Below are positions 18,696-26,611 of a DNA stretch of 64,000 nt, piece by piece; position 1 is the first letter of the stretch, and each line of letters opens with the position of its first letter. The notes under the pieces are model-generated. The model worked only from the letters and a program-made list of their open reading frames with translations, did not search any database and was not told where the DNA came from. The stretch covers positions 2,108,001 through 2,172,000 of the forward strand of contig NZ_FOIP01000002.1 in assembly GCF_900105215.1 (NCBI RefSeq), given 5' to 3'. The stretch comes from Lacrimispora sphenoides (lineage in GTDB: Bacteria; Bacillota; Clostridia; Lachnospirales; Lachnospiraceae). The translations under genes were made by a program, and so were the position numbers.

Positions 18696-18777
18696 GAAGC
18701 TCCTCCTCTTCATACGATGAGGGCGACCCAGTTAAAACAATCCTGTTTTTCTCCTGTGTCAGCCCTCCGGTTATATC

Positions 18778-19821
18778 TTACTTCTCAAAAAACGCCTGTA
18801 AATCTACCTTGCCGTCCTTAAAATCCTTGATTCCCTGGTCTACCGCATCCTTTACTTCCTGGGAAATATTATCGGTATATACCGGTACAAAGATATCTTC
18901 ATTAATACCGGCTTCATGCACCATATTTCCGGAAAGCTTGCCATCCATATATTGGCCCAGAGCCCAAATATAGAAATTCTTGAAATCAAAATTTACAGAA
19001 GCTACAACGGTATTCGGATCAATGGTTGTCTGGTCACTGGAAAAACCTATGAATTTAGCGCCTTTTGCCTTAGCTGCCTCAATGCTGCCAAGACCTACTT
19101 CGTTGGCGTATACAAACATGGTGTCTGCACCGTTGTCGATCATCTGCTCTGCCATCTGTTTGCCAAGGGCTACGTCGTTCCAGCTGTTGGCATAAGCTCT
19201 TGTAGCCTTTGCACCGGATATGCCACGGCTTTCTGCGATCTTAACAGAATTTTTCTCATATACATCCATCAAATGCTCCATTGGTTCATTGGGGAAGCCT
19301 CCGATGGTTGCGAAGTTTCCGTTCTCTGTTATATTTCCTGCAAGAATGGAAGCAATATAGCTGGCTTCATATTCTTTTGGGAAAATGGGAGCCACATTGT
19401 CTCCGTCACATTTGGAGCCGTTTACCGCACAAAAAGTTGTGTCCTTATAATTGGGCGCTACTGCTGCTACCGCCTCGTCAAACTGGGAACCGGCTGCCAT
19501 AATGAGGTCATAGCCTCGTTCCGCATATTCACGGAAGGTTGACTCATAGTCAGATGCCTGCACGTTCTCTACGTATTCCATTTTGGTGCCCAGTTTTTCG
19601 TTGCAGGCTGTAAGACCCGCATAGTTTGTTGCGTTCCAGCTCTGGTCATTGATGGGCCCGGGAAGAATGAGGACAATTTTATAATCCGCCGCGCTTTTCC
19701 CTCCTGCCTGAGCCTTAGTTTCAGCTGCACCCTCTGTCTTACCGCCAGTACTGCAGCCACTGAGTACGAGTGCTGCTACTGTTATAGCTGCCATGAGTAA
19801 TGCGCCAAATCTTTTCTTCAT
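18778..19821 (-). CDS. BMP-family substrate-binding lipoprotein
   Basis: A 347-residue lipoprotein. The signal peptide ends in the lipobox LSGCS with the acylated Cys at 23, followed by a Gly/Ala/Lys-rich linker and a periplasmic-binding-like fold. The DQSWNATNYAGL and PKEYEASYIASILAGN segments are typical of the BMP (BmpA/PnrA/TmpC) family that binds nucleosides in several bacteria. It leads the transporter operon, with AAGGAGG before the ATG. The ligand (purine nucleoside or another) cannot be told from sequence alone. Confidence 0.9.
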   Translation of the reverse strand: MKKRFGALLMAAITVAALVLSGCSTGGKTEGAAETKAQAGGKSAADYKIVLILPGPINDQSWNATNYAGLTACNEKLGTKMEYVENVQASDYESTFREYAERGYDLIMAAGSQFDEAVAAVAPNYKDTTFCAVNGSKCDGDNVAPIFPKEYEASYIASILAGNITENGNFATIGGFPNEPMEHLMDVYEKNSVKIAESRGISGAKATRAYANSWNDVALGKQMAEQMIDNGADTMFVYANEVGLGSIEAAKAKGAKFIGFSSDQTTIDPNTVVASVNFDFKNFYIWALGQYMDGKLSGNMVHEAGINEDIFVPVYTDNISQEVKDAVDQGIKDFKDGKVDLQAFFEK

Positions 19822-20011
19822 ACTAAGTTCCTCCTTTTTTTGCGTCCGTTCACATTAATATCTGACATTTCTTCAGTTATTGACACGATTCACAGACGTT
19901 AGCGTGTTGTTTGTAGTAATAGATTATCATTTTCTGGCAACCATCGCAATTCTATAAGATTACTATTTATACCAAAATATTAAGTTATTTGTGATTATGA
20001 CCAAATAAAAT

Positions 20012-20048
20012 AAAGACAGGAGAGACTTTTTGGTCATTTTCCCGTCTT
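20012..20048 (-). terminator. Probable weak terminator after the response regulator gene
   Basis: On the minus strand AAGACGGG pairs with CCTGTCTT (one G-T pair) around a roughly 20-base loop, followed by TATTTTATTT. It lies just past the response regulator stop. The remaining gap to the BMP lipoprotein gene would hold the transporter promoter, which I could not place with confidence. Confidence 0.5.
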
Positions 20049-20055
20049 ATTCACA

Positions 20056-20814
20056 CTAAATCAAATGGCTCTGACGCCTGTTCCGATACTCCAGAGGTGT
20101 GATCCCATATGCTTTCTTAAAAGCGCTGCTGAAATATTTCGCCTCTTTGTAACCTACCATCTCCGCCACATCTGCCACCTTATATTCCACATGGTTTAGG
20201 TATGACTTCGCCTTTTGCATCCGGTATTCCGTAACGTATTCCATGAGATTTTTTCCTGTATGACGTTTAAAAAGTTCACAAAGGTAATTGGGGGAGAGAT
20301 GAAGCTCCCCGGCCATATCTGTTAACGTAATCCTGCCACCATAGTGAACTGCAATATATTGAATAGCTTTTAAAACCAATAAATTGCCAACCTCATTTTC
20401 TCCTTCTGCAGGCCGGTCCTGCCTTTCTTCTTTTTCATGGGTTGCCGGAAAAAGCTCCTGTTCCAATTCTCTTAATACGGATAGCAGCTCTCTCGGATCC
20501 GTGGGTTTTAACAAATATCTGGTCACTCCCAGCTCAATGGCCTTCTGGGCATAGGAAAAATTGCTGTACCCGCTTAAAATAATAATGCGGATATTTAAGT
20601 TTCTTTCCCGGATCTGGCGGATCAGCTCAAGGCCGGATACTTCCGGCATCTTGATATCTGTAATGATTACGTCAGCTTCCAATTCATACAGAGCCTTGAG
20701 AGCCGAATGGACGTCTTCAAACACCCCTGTAACCTGAAATCCTTCCTGGGCATCCAACAGCTTAAAAAGCCCTTTTCTGATTTTCGGTTCGTCATCCACG
20801 ATGATCAGCTTCAT
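20056..20814 (-). CDS. YesN-type response regulator (receiver plus AraC-type DNA-binding domain)
   Basis: A 252-residue protein. The receiver domain (1-120) has the acidic pocket DDE (7-9), the phosphorylated Asp53 in ITDIKMPEVSG and Lys in LLKPTD. A linker leads to a C-terminal AraC/XylS double helix-turn-helix ending YFSSAFKKAYGITPLEYR. It overlaps its sensor kinase gene by 23 bp. Together they precede a BMP-type ABC importer on the same strand, so that importer is the likely target. This is inferred from position. Confidence 0.95.
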   Translation of the reverse strand: MKLIIVDDEPKIRKGLFKLLDAQEGFQVTGVFEDVHSALKALYELEADVIITDIKMPEVSGLELIRQIRERNLNIRIIILSGYSNFSYAQKAIELGVTRYLLKPTDPRELLSVLRELEQELFPATHEKEERQDRPAEGENEVGNLLVLKAIQYIAVHYGGRITLTDMAGELHLSPNYLCELFKRHTGKNLMEYVTEYRMQKAKSYLNHVEYKVADVAEMVGYKEAKYFSSAFKKAYGITPLEYRNRRQSHLI

Positions 20815-22612
20815 GTCTTTCGCTCTCTCCTTTCCTTCCTCCGCCCTCTGTCACAATTTCATGATCTTTGGGTATGCGCAGGTTTACAATCGTTCCTTCT
20901 CCATATATGCTTTCTATAGAAATTCCATAGGCTTCTCCATAATGAAGCCGGATCCGCCGATCCACATTCCTTACTCCGATTCCTGTATGCCCTTCCTTCT
21001 CTACATCAGGCACTTCTTCCCTTAAGTGGTTAAGCTGTTCCGGAGTCATGCCGATTCCATTGTCTTCAACCGAAATAAGCATTTCATCTCCAAGATCTTT
21101 TAAGACGATGCGGATGGTTCCCTTCCTCTTTCTCGGCTCAATTCCATGAGTGATGGCATTTTCCACAATGGGCTGCAGGATAAGCTTTGGAACCCGCTCA
21201 GCTGCCAGGGATTCCTCTGACTCCACAGAATATTCCAGCCGTTCTTCCAGGCGGTTCTTTTGTATTTTCAGATAACACAGCACATATCCGATTTCCTTTT
21301 CAAGAGGTACAAAGGCATTTTCATCTTCGATGCTGTATCGCATAAGGCCTGCCAGTGAAAGGATGATGTCGCTGATATCATAATCTCCCCGGTCAATCAG
21401 CATCCAGTTGACAGAATCCAGGGTGTTATAGAGAAAATGAGGATTGATCTGTGCCTGAAGCGCCTGTACCTCCGCATTTTTCTGAGCGATCTTTTCCTGA
21501 TAGACCTGCCTGATCAGGGTATTGATCTCTTCCAGCATGTAATTGAATGATTCTGTCAGTTCGCCGATTTCATCCTTTCTCTTATTGGGAACCCGAACGG
21601 CAAAATCTCCCTTCTGAACCTGTCCCATAGCCTTTGAAAGACGCTTGATGGGTCTCGCCATGGCATAAACCAGAAGAGCAATGACTCCGGCAATGCCCAA
21701 GGTACTCACTACTGCTACCAGCCAAATTGCTTTTTTCAAATCTCCCGCCTGGGGAAACAGCCCTTCAAAAGGTATCGCCGAATAAGATCTCCAGCCAGTG
21801 ATGCCGTTATATTGTCCGCAGACATAATACCTCTTATCGTTCCATATCAGCTCAAAACGCCGAATACCCCGCTCGAACCGGTCATTAATCTCTTCCTGCC
21901 ACCCATTGTTTATCTTAGGATTGCTGCAGATCACCTGTCCCTTCTGGTCTAAAATAAACAAGTACTGATACTGAAACAGTCCCTGATTCCCTAAAAGCAG
22001 ATTGCTGAACATGTCAGGATCCAGCTCAATGACCATGATTCCCAGACTCTTCTCTTCATTCCTGTCCTGTATGGCCCTGACCACGGTAACTGCCTGATGA
22101 TCTTCCATTGGATCTGAAAAAAGCTTTGGCATAATACCCAGCCAGACAGTCTTATTGATTCTGCCACCTACGGCATCATCATAACTTTTAAATGTTTTTA
22201 CCGAAATATCTTTGGGGGCTGCCCCATCGGTATCAACTGTAGTATACATTACCTGAGAGGCATTGATGATGGAGATTTCCATCTGTTCCCCTACAGATTT
22301 AATGAGACTTCTGCAGTAATCATCAAGGTAGGTACGGCTGACTCCCTTATCCCCATCGTCCCATCCAGGGGTACATGCATCACGCACAAGCTGGCTGGTC
22401 ACCGCATTGTCAAGGATTTCCATGATATAGCGGACCTTGACATTGATATTGATATCAATGCGGTTTATGGTATCCGACATCTCCTGTTTTTTATTCTTTA
22501 CAACAATAGCTTTGCTATGGGAAAAGGAGAGACTCCCTATAATAGCCCCTTCGATCATGGCTGTTATAATAAACACCAGAGTCAATTTCATTCGGAACGA
22601 CAAATGCTTCAT
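20792..22612 (-). CDS. YesM-type sensor histidine kinase
   Basis: A membrane kinase of 606 residues from the chosen start. It has an N-terminal membrane helix (about 10-30), an extracytoplasmic sensor domain of about 260 residues, a second helix near 300-320 and a HAMP domain. The phosphoacceptor region INPHFLYNTLDSVNW follows, with His at about 392, then a HATPase_c domain (VENAITHGIEPR, DNGIGM, GIGVRNVDRR). An upstream ATG at 22630 is in frame. The GGAGG site, however, lies within that extension, seven bases before the ATG at 22612. YesMN pairs usually sense sugars; here the neighbour is a nucleoside-type importer. Confidence 0.93.
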   Translation of the reverse strand: MKHLSFRMKLTLVFIITAMIEGAIIGSLSFSHSKAIVVKNKKQEMSDTINRIDININVKVRYIMEILDNAVTSQLVRDACTPGWDDGDKGVSRTYLDDYCRSLIKSVGEQMEISIINASQVMYTTVDTDGAAPKDISVKTFKSYDDAVGGRINKTVWLGIMPKLFSDPMEDHQAVTVVRAIQDRNEEKSLGIMVIELDPDMFSNLLLGNQGLFQYQYLFILDQKGQVICSNPKINNGWQEEINDRFERGIRRFELIWNDKRYYVCGQYNGITGWRSYSAIPFEGLFPQAGDLKKAIWLVAVVSTLGIAGVIALLVYAMARPIKRLSKAMGQVQKGDFAVRVPNKRKDEIGELTESFNYMLEEINTLIRQVYQEKIAQKNAEVQALQAQINPHFLYNTLDSVNWMLIDRGDYDISDIILSLAGLMRYSIEDENAFVPLEKEIGYVLCYLKIQKNRLEERLEYSVESEESLAAERVPKLILQPIVENAITHGIEPRKRKGTIRIVLKDLGDEMLISVEDNGIGMTPEQLNHLREEVPDVEKEGHTGIGVRNVDRRIRLHYGEAYGISIESIYGEGTIVNLRIPKDHEIVTEGGGRKGESERHEADHRG

Positions 22613-22671
22613 TTCCCCACCTCCGGACATATATTACCTTTTTGTAACAGTTTTCTACAATTCATAGATAA

Positions 22672-22700
22672 ATATTACATCCCACTGTGAATTGTGTCAA
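22672..22700 (-). promoter_or_regulatory. Sigma-A promoter of the two-component system
   Basis: A consensus TTGACA lies 17 bp from TAATAT on the minus strand, with TG just before the -10 box. It is about 60 bp upstream of the kinase start. Confidence 0.8.
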
Positions 22701-22722
22701 ATCACTTTTGCAAAAATTGTCC

Positions 22723-22770
22723 ATCCATAAAAAAAGACGCGGAAAGAGCTCCTTCTCTTTCCACGTCTTT
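22723..22770 (-). terminator. Terminator after lgt and the Spo0E-like gene
   Basis: A long stem (AAGACGTGGAAAGAG with CTCTTTCCGCGTCTT, one mismatch) is followed on the minus strand by TTTTTTT. It ends the lgt transcript and insulates the kinase promoter. Confidence 0.88.
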
Positions 22771-22807
22771 CTTAAATTTGCACAAAACACATCACAGGCT
22801 CACGGTA

Positions 22808-22960
22808 TCAGAAGCCTGCGGCAATATATTGTTCAATCAATTTATCCAGTTCTACACTCCTGTGATAAATAACATCTTCATCATCATGATCAATGCTTTT
22901 ATTTAATCTTTCTCTTGCTTCTTCAATATCGTGTATTAACTCTTCTTTTGACATCATCAT
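22808..22960 (-). CDS. Spo0E-like aspartyl-phosphate phosphatase
   Basis: A 50-residue protein that begins with three consecutive Met codons. It contains the Spo0E family signature S-x2-L-D-x-L-I (SVELDKLIEQY, 35-45) preceded by an amphipathic helix with EEARERL. Spo0E-type proteins dephosphorylate Spo0A-P and so hold back sporulation; the Asp in the motif is the key residue. The first ATG overlaps the lgt stop codon (ATGA), with AAAGGAG about ten bases before it, so translation is coupled to lgt. The next feature downstream is a strong terminator. The motif match is clear, but the target is inferred from the family. Confidence 0.85.
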   Translation of the reverse strand: MMMSKEELIHDIEEARERLNKSIDHDDEDVIYHRSVELDKLIEQYIAAGF

Positions 22961-23841
22961 ATCATTACTTCTCCTTTGCTCTTTTTTCGTATCTGTCTGT
23001 GTTTGCAGAAGAGCACAAGAGTAGATATCACTACCAGAAATAATGACAGTGCCTGAGACACCGGAATGCCAGTACTAAAGAATATTAGCTGGTCCGTGCG
23101 GAGTCCCTCTATCCACACTCGTCCCAAACCATAGCCAAGCAGGTATATAAAAAGCATCTCTCCATCAAATCTCTTACGTTTCCTGTACCAAAGCATAAAT
23201 ACAAGTACACAGAGATTCCAGATTGATTCATAAAAGAAGGTAGGATGCACTTGTATATATTCTACACCGTCCCTTACGATCAAATGGTTCAAAAGCTCTT
23301 TCGATATCATATTCTCATTAACCAGCGCTCTTCTGATTCTCATAGCAAACAGGCTGTCGGTATATCCGCCAAACGCCTCGCAATTAAAGAAGTTTCCCCA
23401 TCTTCCTATAATCTGGCCGGTTATCAATCCTAGGCATCCAGTGTCAGCCAAGGAAAAAAATGATAATTTCTTTACCCTAGCATAAACAATCAGAGTTATA
23501 ACGGCCCCTATGACACCTCCATAGATGGCCAATCCTCCTGCCCTGAGATTTAAAATTTGAAGCAGATCATCTTTATAATTGTCCCAATCAAACATAACAT
23601 AATAGATTCGGGCTCCCATGATAGAAATTATGATTGCATACAGAACAAAATCCAGATAAATATCCGGGTCCTGCCCCCTGCGTTTTGCATCCCTTGTCGC
23701 AACCCAGAGACCTGCTAATATTCCAAACCCAATGATAATCCCGTAAAATGCAATGCGGAATCCAAATATTGAGATACTATTTTGCAAATGGTCGATTGTA
23801 ATCCCCAAATGAACAAAACTAATATCTGCCGTATTTGCCAT
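22957..23841 (-). CDS. lgt: Prolipoprotein diacylglyceryl transferase
   Basis: Lgt attaches diacylglycerol from phosphatidylglycerol to the lipobox Cys of prolipoproteins. It is a polytopic protein of 294 residues. The Lgt signature is GRWGNFFNCEAFGG, with the HPTFFYES loop and YGLGRVWIEGLRTD containing the essential Arg. Two candidate substrates in the window are the BMP lipoprotein and the TPR lipoprotein. The gene is divergent from ychF and overlaps the Spo0E-like gene at its stop codon. Confidence 0.96.
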   Translation of the reverse strand: MANTADISFVHLGITIDHLQNSISIFGFRIAFYGIIIGFGILAGLWVATRDAKRRGQDPDIYLDFVLYAIIISIMGARIYYVMFDWDNYKDDLLQILNLRAGGLAIYGGVIGAVITLIVYARVKKLSFFSLADTGCLGLITGQIIGRWGNFFNCEAFGGYTDSLFAMRIRRALVNENMISKELLNHLIVRDGVEYIQVHPTFFYESIWNLCVLVFMLWYRKRKRFDGEMLFIYLLGYGLGRVWIEGLRTDQLIFFSTGIPVSQALSLFLVVISTLVLFCKHRQIRKKSKGEVMI

Positions 23842-24046
23842 TCGTCTTCTCCTTTCGATGTTTTCTTTATTTTACCCCGGGAAAACACAAAAATCAAACA
23901 GATTCGCCCGACATATTCAACTATAATTCGACAAAGCTTTGATTCTTGTGTTTTTCTCTTTTATTTTTACGGATAATATGCTATTCTATATTAGTTGCAG
24001 ATAAAAATCAACTATGAATATTAACAATATTAGGAAGGTAATTGCT

Positions 24047-25144
24047 ATGAAATTAGGTATTGTCGGATTGCCAAACGTAGGTAAAAGCACCTTGTTCAAT
24101 TCTCTTACAAAGGCCGGTGCGGAATCTGCGAACTATCCATTTTGTACCATTGATCCCAATGTAGGAGTAGTTCCTGTTCCGGATGTGCGCTTAGGTCAGC
24201 TGTCCGCCCTTTATGATTCCGCAAAAATCACCCCTGCTGTTATCGAATTTGTCGATATTGCAGGACTTGTAAAAGGAGCTTCCAAAGGAGAGGGTCTGGG
24301 CAATCAGTTTCTTTCCAATATCCGTGAAGTAGATGCCATCGTCCACGTGGTACGCTGCTTTGAGGATACCAATGTAATCCATGTGGATGGAAGTGTCGAT
24401 CCTCTGCGTGATATTGAAACCATAGATTTGGAACTGATCTTTTCCGATTTGGAAATTTTAGACCGCCGCATCTCCAAGTCCACCAAAGGCGCTATGAACG
24501 ATAAGTCTCTTGCAAAGGAACTGGGAATTTTAAAGAGGATCAAAGCCCATTTAGAGGATGGAAATCTGGCACGAAGCTTAGAAATTGAGGATGAGGATGA
24601 AAGAGAATTTATTTCCACCCTTAATCTTCTCACCTTTAAACCTGTGATCTTCGCTGCTAATGTCTGCGAGGACGACTTAGCTGATGACGGAGCTTCCAAT
24701 GATTACGTGGGAAAGGTCCGCAAGTTTGCAGAAGAAAACAACAGTGAAGTTTTCGTTATCTGCGCGCAGATCGAACAGGAAATCGCTGAATTAGAAGAAG
24801 ACGAGAAAAAGATGTTCTTGGAAGATCTGGGACTTACAGAATCCGGCCTGGAAAAACTGATCGCAGCCAGTTATCATTTACTGGGGCTCATCAGCTACTT
24901 AACTGCCGGTCCTACTGAAACAAGAGCATGGACCATCAAAGAAGGAACCAAAGCTCCCCAGGCTGCCGGTAAGATCCACTCTGACTTTGAGCGGGGCTTT
25001 ATCCGCGCAGAGGTTGTAAATTACCAGGACCTTCTGGATTGCAAAAGCTACAGCGCAGCGAAAGAAAAAGGTCTGGTTCGTCTGGAAGGCAAGGAATATG
25101 TGGTTAAGGATGGCGATGTTGTCCTGTTCCGCTTTAATGTATAA
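24047..25144 (+). CDS. ychF: Redox-regulated ATPase YchF (Obg family)
   Basis: A 365-residue Obg-family P-loop protein that hydrolyses ATP rather than GTP and associates with ribosomes. It has G1 GLPNVGKST, the YPFCTIDPN switch region, the DIAGLVKGASKGEGLG motif, the NVCEDDL region in place of NKxD, and a C-terminal TGS-like domain. The frame is open from an upstream ATG at 24014. The ATG at 24047 gives the canonical start MKLGIVGLPNVG and has AGGAAGG upstream. A terminator follows at once. Confidence 0.97.
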   Translation: MKLGIVGLPNVGKSTLFNSLTKAGAESANYPFCTIDPNVGVVPVPDVRLGQLSALYDSAKITPAVIEFVDIAGLVKGASKGEGLGNQFLSNIREVDAIVHVVRCFEDTNVIHVDGSVDPLRDIETIDLELIFSDLEILDRRISKSTKGAMNDKSLAKELGILKRIKAHLEDGNLARSLEIEDEDEREFISTLNLLTFKPVIFAANVCEDDLADDGASNDYVGKVRKFAEENNSEVFVICAQIEQEIAELEEDEKKMFLEDLGLTESGLEKLIAASYHLLGLISYLTAGPTETRAWTIKEGTKAPQAAGKIHSDFERGFIRAEVVNYQDLLDCKSYSAAKEKGLVRLEGKEYVVKDGDVVLFRFNV

Positions 25145-25168
25145 AATATTCAATCGCGGTCACTTAAC

Positions 25169-25216
25169 AGAGGCCGGAACATACTGGTCAGCGCCGGAAG
25201 GCGCTGGCCTCTTTTA
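25169..25216 (+). terminator. Terminator of ychF
   Basis: A nested stem: AGAGGCC pairs with GGCCTCT, enclosing CAGCGCC-GGAA-GGCGCTG, followed by TTTTATTC. Confidence 0.85.
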
Positions 25217-25287
25217 TTCTTTTTCTTCTTATCCATAAAACCATCTGGTCAGCATGGCTGATAAATTATGTCAATAAATAGATTGTT

Positions 25288-25315
25288 CTTGTAAACCACT
25301 TTTCTTATGCTATAA
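25288..25315 (+). promoter_or_regulatory. Promoter of the FNT-family gene
   Basis: TTGTAA and a perfect TATAAT with 16-bp spacing. TGC directly before the -10 makes it an extended -10 promoter. Confidence 0.7.
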
Positions 25316-25391
25316 TATGACGTGGCCATGCAGAAGACCTTTTTGCAGTTAAGGCAGAAGTTTTTAAATAAAGAAAAGGGAGTATTCACCA

Positions 25392-26018
25392 ATGAAAACA
25401 TTTGTTAACGCGATAATAGCCGGGATTGCCATCAGTATAGGCGGAGTGATTTATTTAACTCTCGAAAATCATATCGCTGGTTCTTTTTTATTTTCAATCG
25501 GATTATTTACCATTTATACCTTTGGATTTAATCTGTTCACAGGAAAGGTGTGTTATATTGTTAACGAAAGGCCGTCCTACTTATTAACAATACTTATTGT
25601 ATACATAGGGAATTTTATAGGAACTGCAGGATCTGGGATTGTATTCAGACATACCAAACTGGCCAAGCTCATAGATCACACAATGGAACTAGTGATTATG
25701 AAGCTGGCGGATACCCTGTTCAGCACTTTTATCATGGCAGTCATGTGCGGTATTATGATGTGCATCGCAGTGATTGGCTATCAAACAATAAAAGACGGGA
25801 TTGGAAAATATTTAGCTTTAGTCATGCCGGTCATGGTATTTATTCTTTCCGGTTATGAACACAGCATTGCAGATATGTTTTATTTTACTATGGGAAATGC
25901 CTGGAATGCAAAAGCATTCCTGTATATTCTGGTTATCTCTGCGGGAAATTTGGTAGGAGGAAGCCTCATTCCTTTGGCAAAAAAATATCTTAGCGAAGAG
26001 GCATCCCTCCTCCATTAG
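25392..26018 (+). CDS. Formate/nitrite transporter (FNT) family channel, short form
   Basis: A 208-residue membrane protein with six predicted helices and the FNT signature around ILSGYEHSIADMFYF. This holds the central channel His and corresponds to the family's GFEHSVANM motif. An N-terminal segment (NAIIAGIAISIGG) matches the first FNT helix. It is shorter than most FNT proteins (about 250-280 residues), mainly through shorter termini and loops. FNT channels move formate, nitrite or hydrosulfide as a pentamer. No pfl gene or other partner is adjacent, so the substrate is unknown. AAGGGAG precedes the ATG by about 9 bases. Confidence 0.85.
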   Translation: MKTFVNAIIAGIAISIGGVIYLTLENHIAGSFLFSIGLFTIYTFGFNLFTGKVCYIVNERPSYLLTILIVYIGNFIGTAGSGIVFRHTKLAKLIDHTMELVIMKLADTLFSTFIMAVMCGIMMCIAVIGYQTIKDGIGKYLALVMPVMVFILSGYEHSIADMFYFTMGNAWNAKAFLYILVISAGNLVGGSLIPLAKKYLSEEASLLH

Positions 26019-26072
26019 GGCGTTTTTTTAATATCCCGCTTACCGTTTCCATCTATCAGCGTTTTGCGTCAT

Positions 26073-26092
26073 ACGCCCCAAATTTGGGGCGT
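26073..26092. repeat. Perfect 20-bp palindrome
   Basis: ACGCCCCAAATTTGGGGCGT is fully self-complementary with no loop, and no T-run follows on either strand. It is therefore more like a protein-binding site than a terminator. It lies downstream of both the FNT gene and the small minus-strand reading frame. Confidence 0.6.
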
Positions 26093-26099
26093 TCCTGAT

Positions 26100-26213
26100 T
26101 CATAGCCACCTGGCTATGATATATACGGCAAGAACAGATATGAAAAGAGCTGTTTTGATTCCGTAGCCAATAAAGTTATTTCGGTAATACTTATCAAAAA
26201 GTTTTTTACTCAT
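26100..26213 (-). CDS. Possible 37-residue single-span membrane peptide
   Basis: Translation starts MSKKLFDKYYRNNF. A hydrophobic helix (about 19-36: ALFISVLAVYIIARWL) then runs to the C-terminus. A purine-rich GGGATGGGG lies before the ATG. The layout, a basic amphipathic start followed by one membrane span, is common among real small membrane proteins. There is no family match that I recognise and no clear promoter, so this is a candidate only. Confidence 0.4.
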   Translation of the reverse strand: MSKKLFDKYYRNNFIGYGIKTALFISVLAVYIIARWL

Positions 26214-26529
26214 AGTTACCCCATCCCTTTCGTAGTTTCAGCAGAAAACAATTGTTACCTTCTACTAATACTATAATAAGGAACGTTATTTTTTCACAGG
26301 TTGTAATTATCGTTAGTGGTGCGTCATATTTTCGTTTTATTAATCCAATTGTAATAATGCCTGGAAAAAGGGGGTCATTTTCAGTTCCGGTAATGCGGTA
26401 CACGTTTTTTTAAGGATTGAAAAGAGTATACGCCAAAACCAGAGACTTGAGTAGTCAGGCCAGAAAAACTGGGATTGAAAGCTGATAAGAAAACTTATAA
26501 CTTAAGCTTCCATCGTTCCATGATCTATA

Positions 26530-26588
26530 AAGAAAAAGGCTTTTGTTCTATAGATGACCGCCCATCTATTTTACAAAAGCCTTTTTTC
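26530..26588 (-). terminator. Terminator of gltBD
   Basis: AAAAAGGCTTTTGT and ACAAAAGCCTTTTT pair. They enclose a second short stem (ATAGATG/CATCTAT) and are flanked by T-runs on either strand. It lies just beyond the gltD stop. Confidence 0.85.
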
Positions 26589-26611
26589 CTTTATTGGATT
26601 ATTCCTCCCAG

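Larger units (their letters stand above)
26019..26529. other. Gene-poor gap after the FNT gene
   Basis: About 510 bp between the FNT stop and the gltBD terminator. It holds a perfect 20-bp palindrome at 26073-26092, a possible 37-codon membrane peptide gene on the minus strand (26100-26213), and AT-rich sequence with no other convincing gene. A 65-codon minus-strand reading frame (26206-26403) lacks a ribosome-binding site and a family resemblance. Confidence 0.5.

Noticed and set aside
19822..20011. A possible TTGCGA-17-TAATCT promoter and a catabolite-response (cre) site before the BMP lipoprotein gene
   Set aside because: The promoter match is weak and no sequence fits the cre consensus well, so neither is annotated.
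26206..26403. A 65-codon minus-strand reading frame
   Set aside because: There is no ribosome-binding site before its start, no recognisable composition or family, and it overlaps the better small-peptide candidate.
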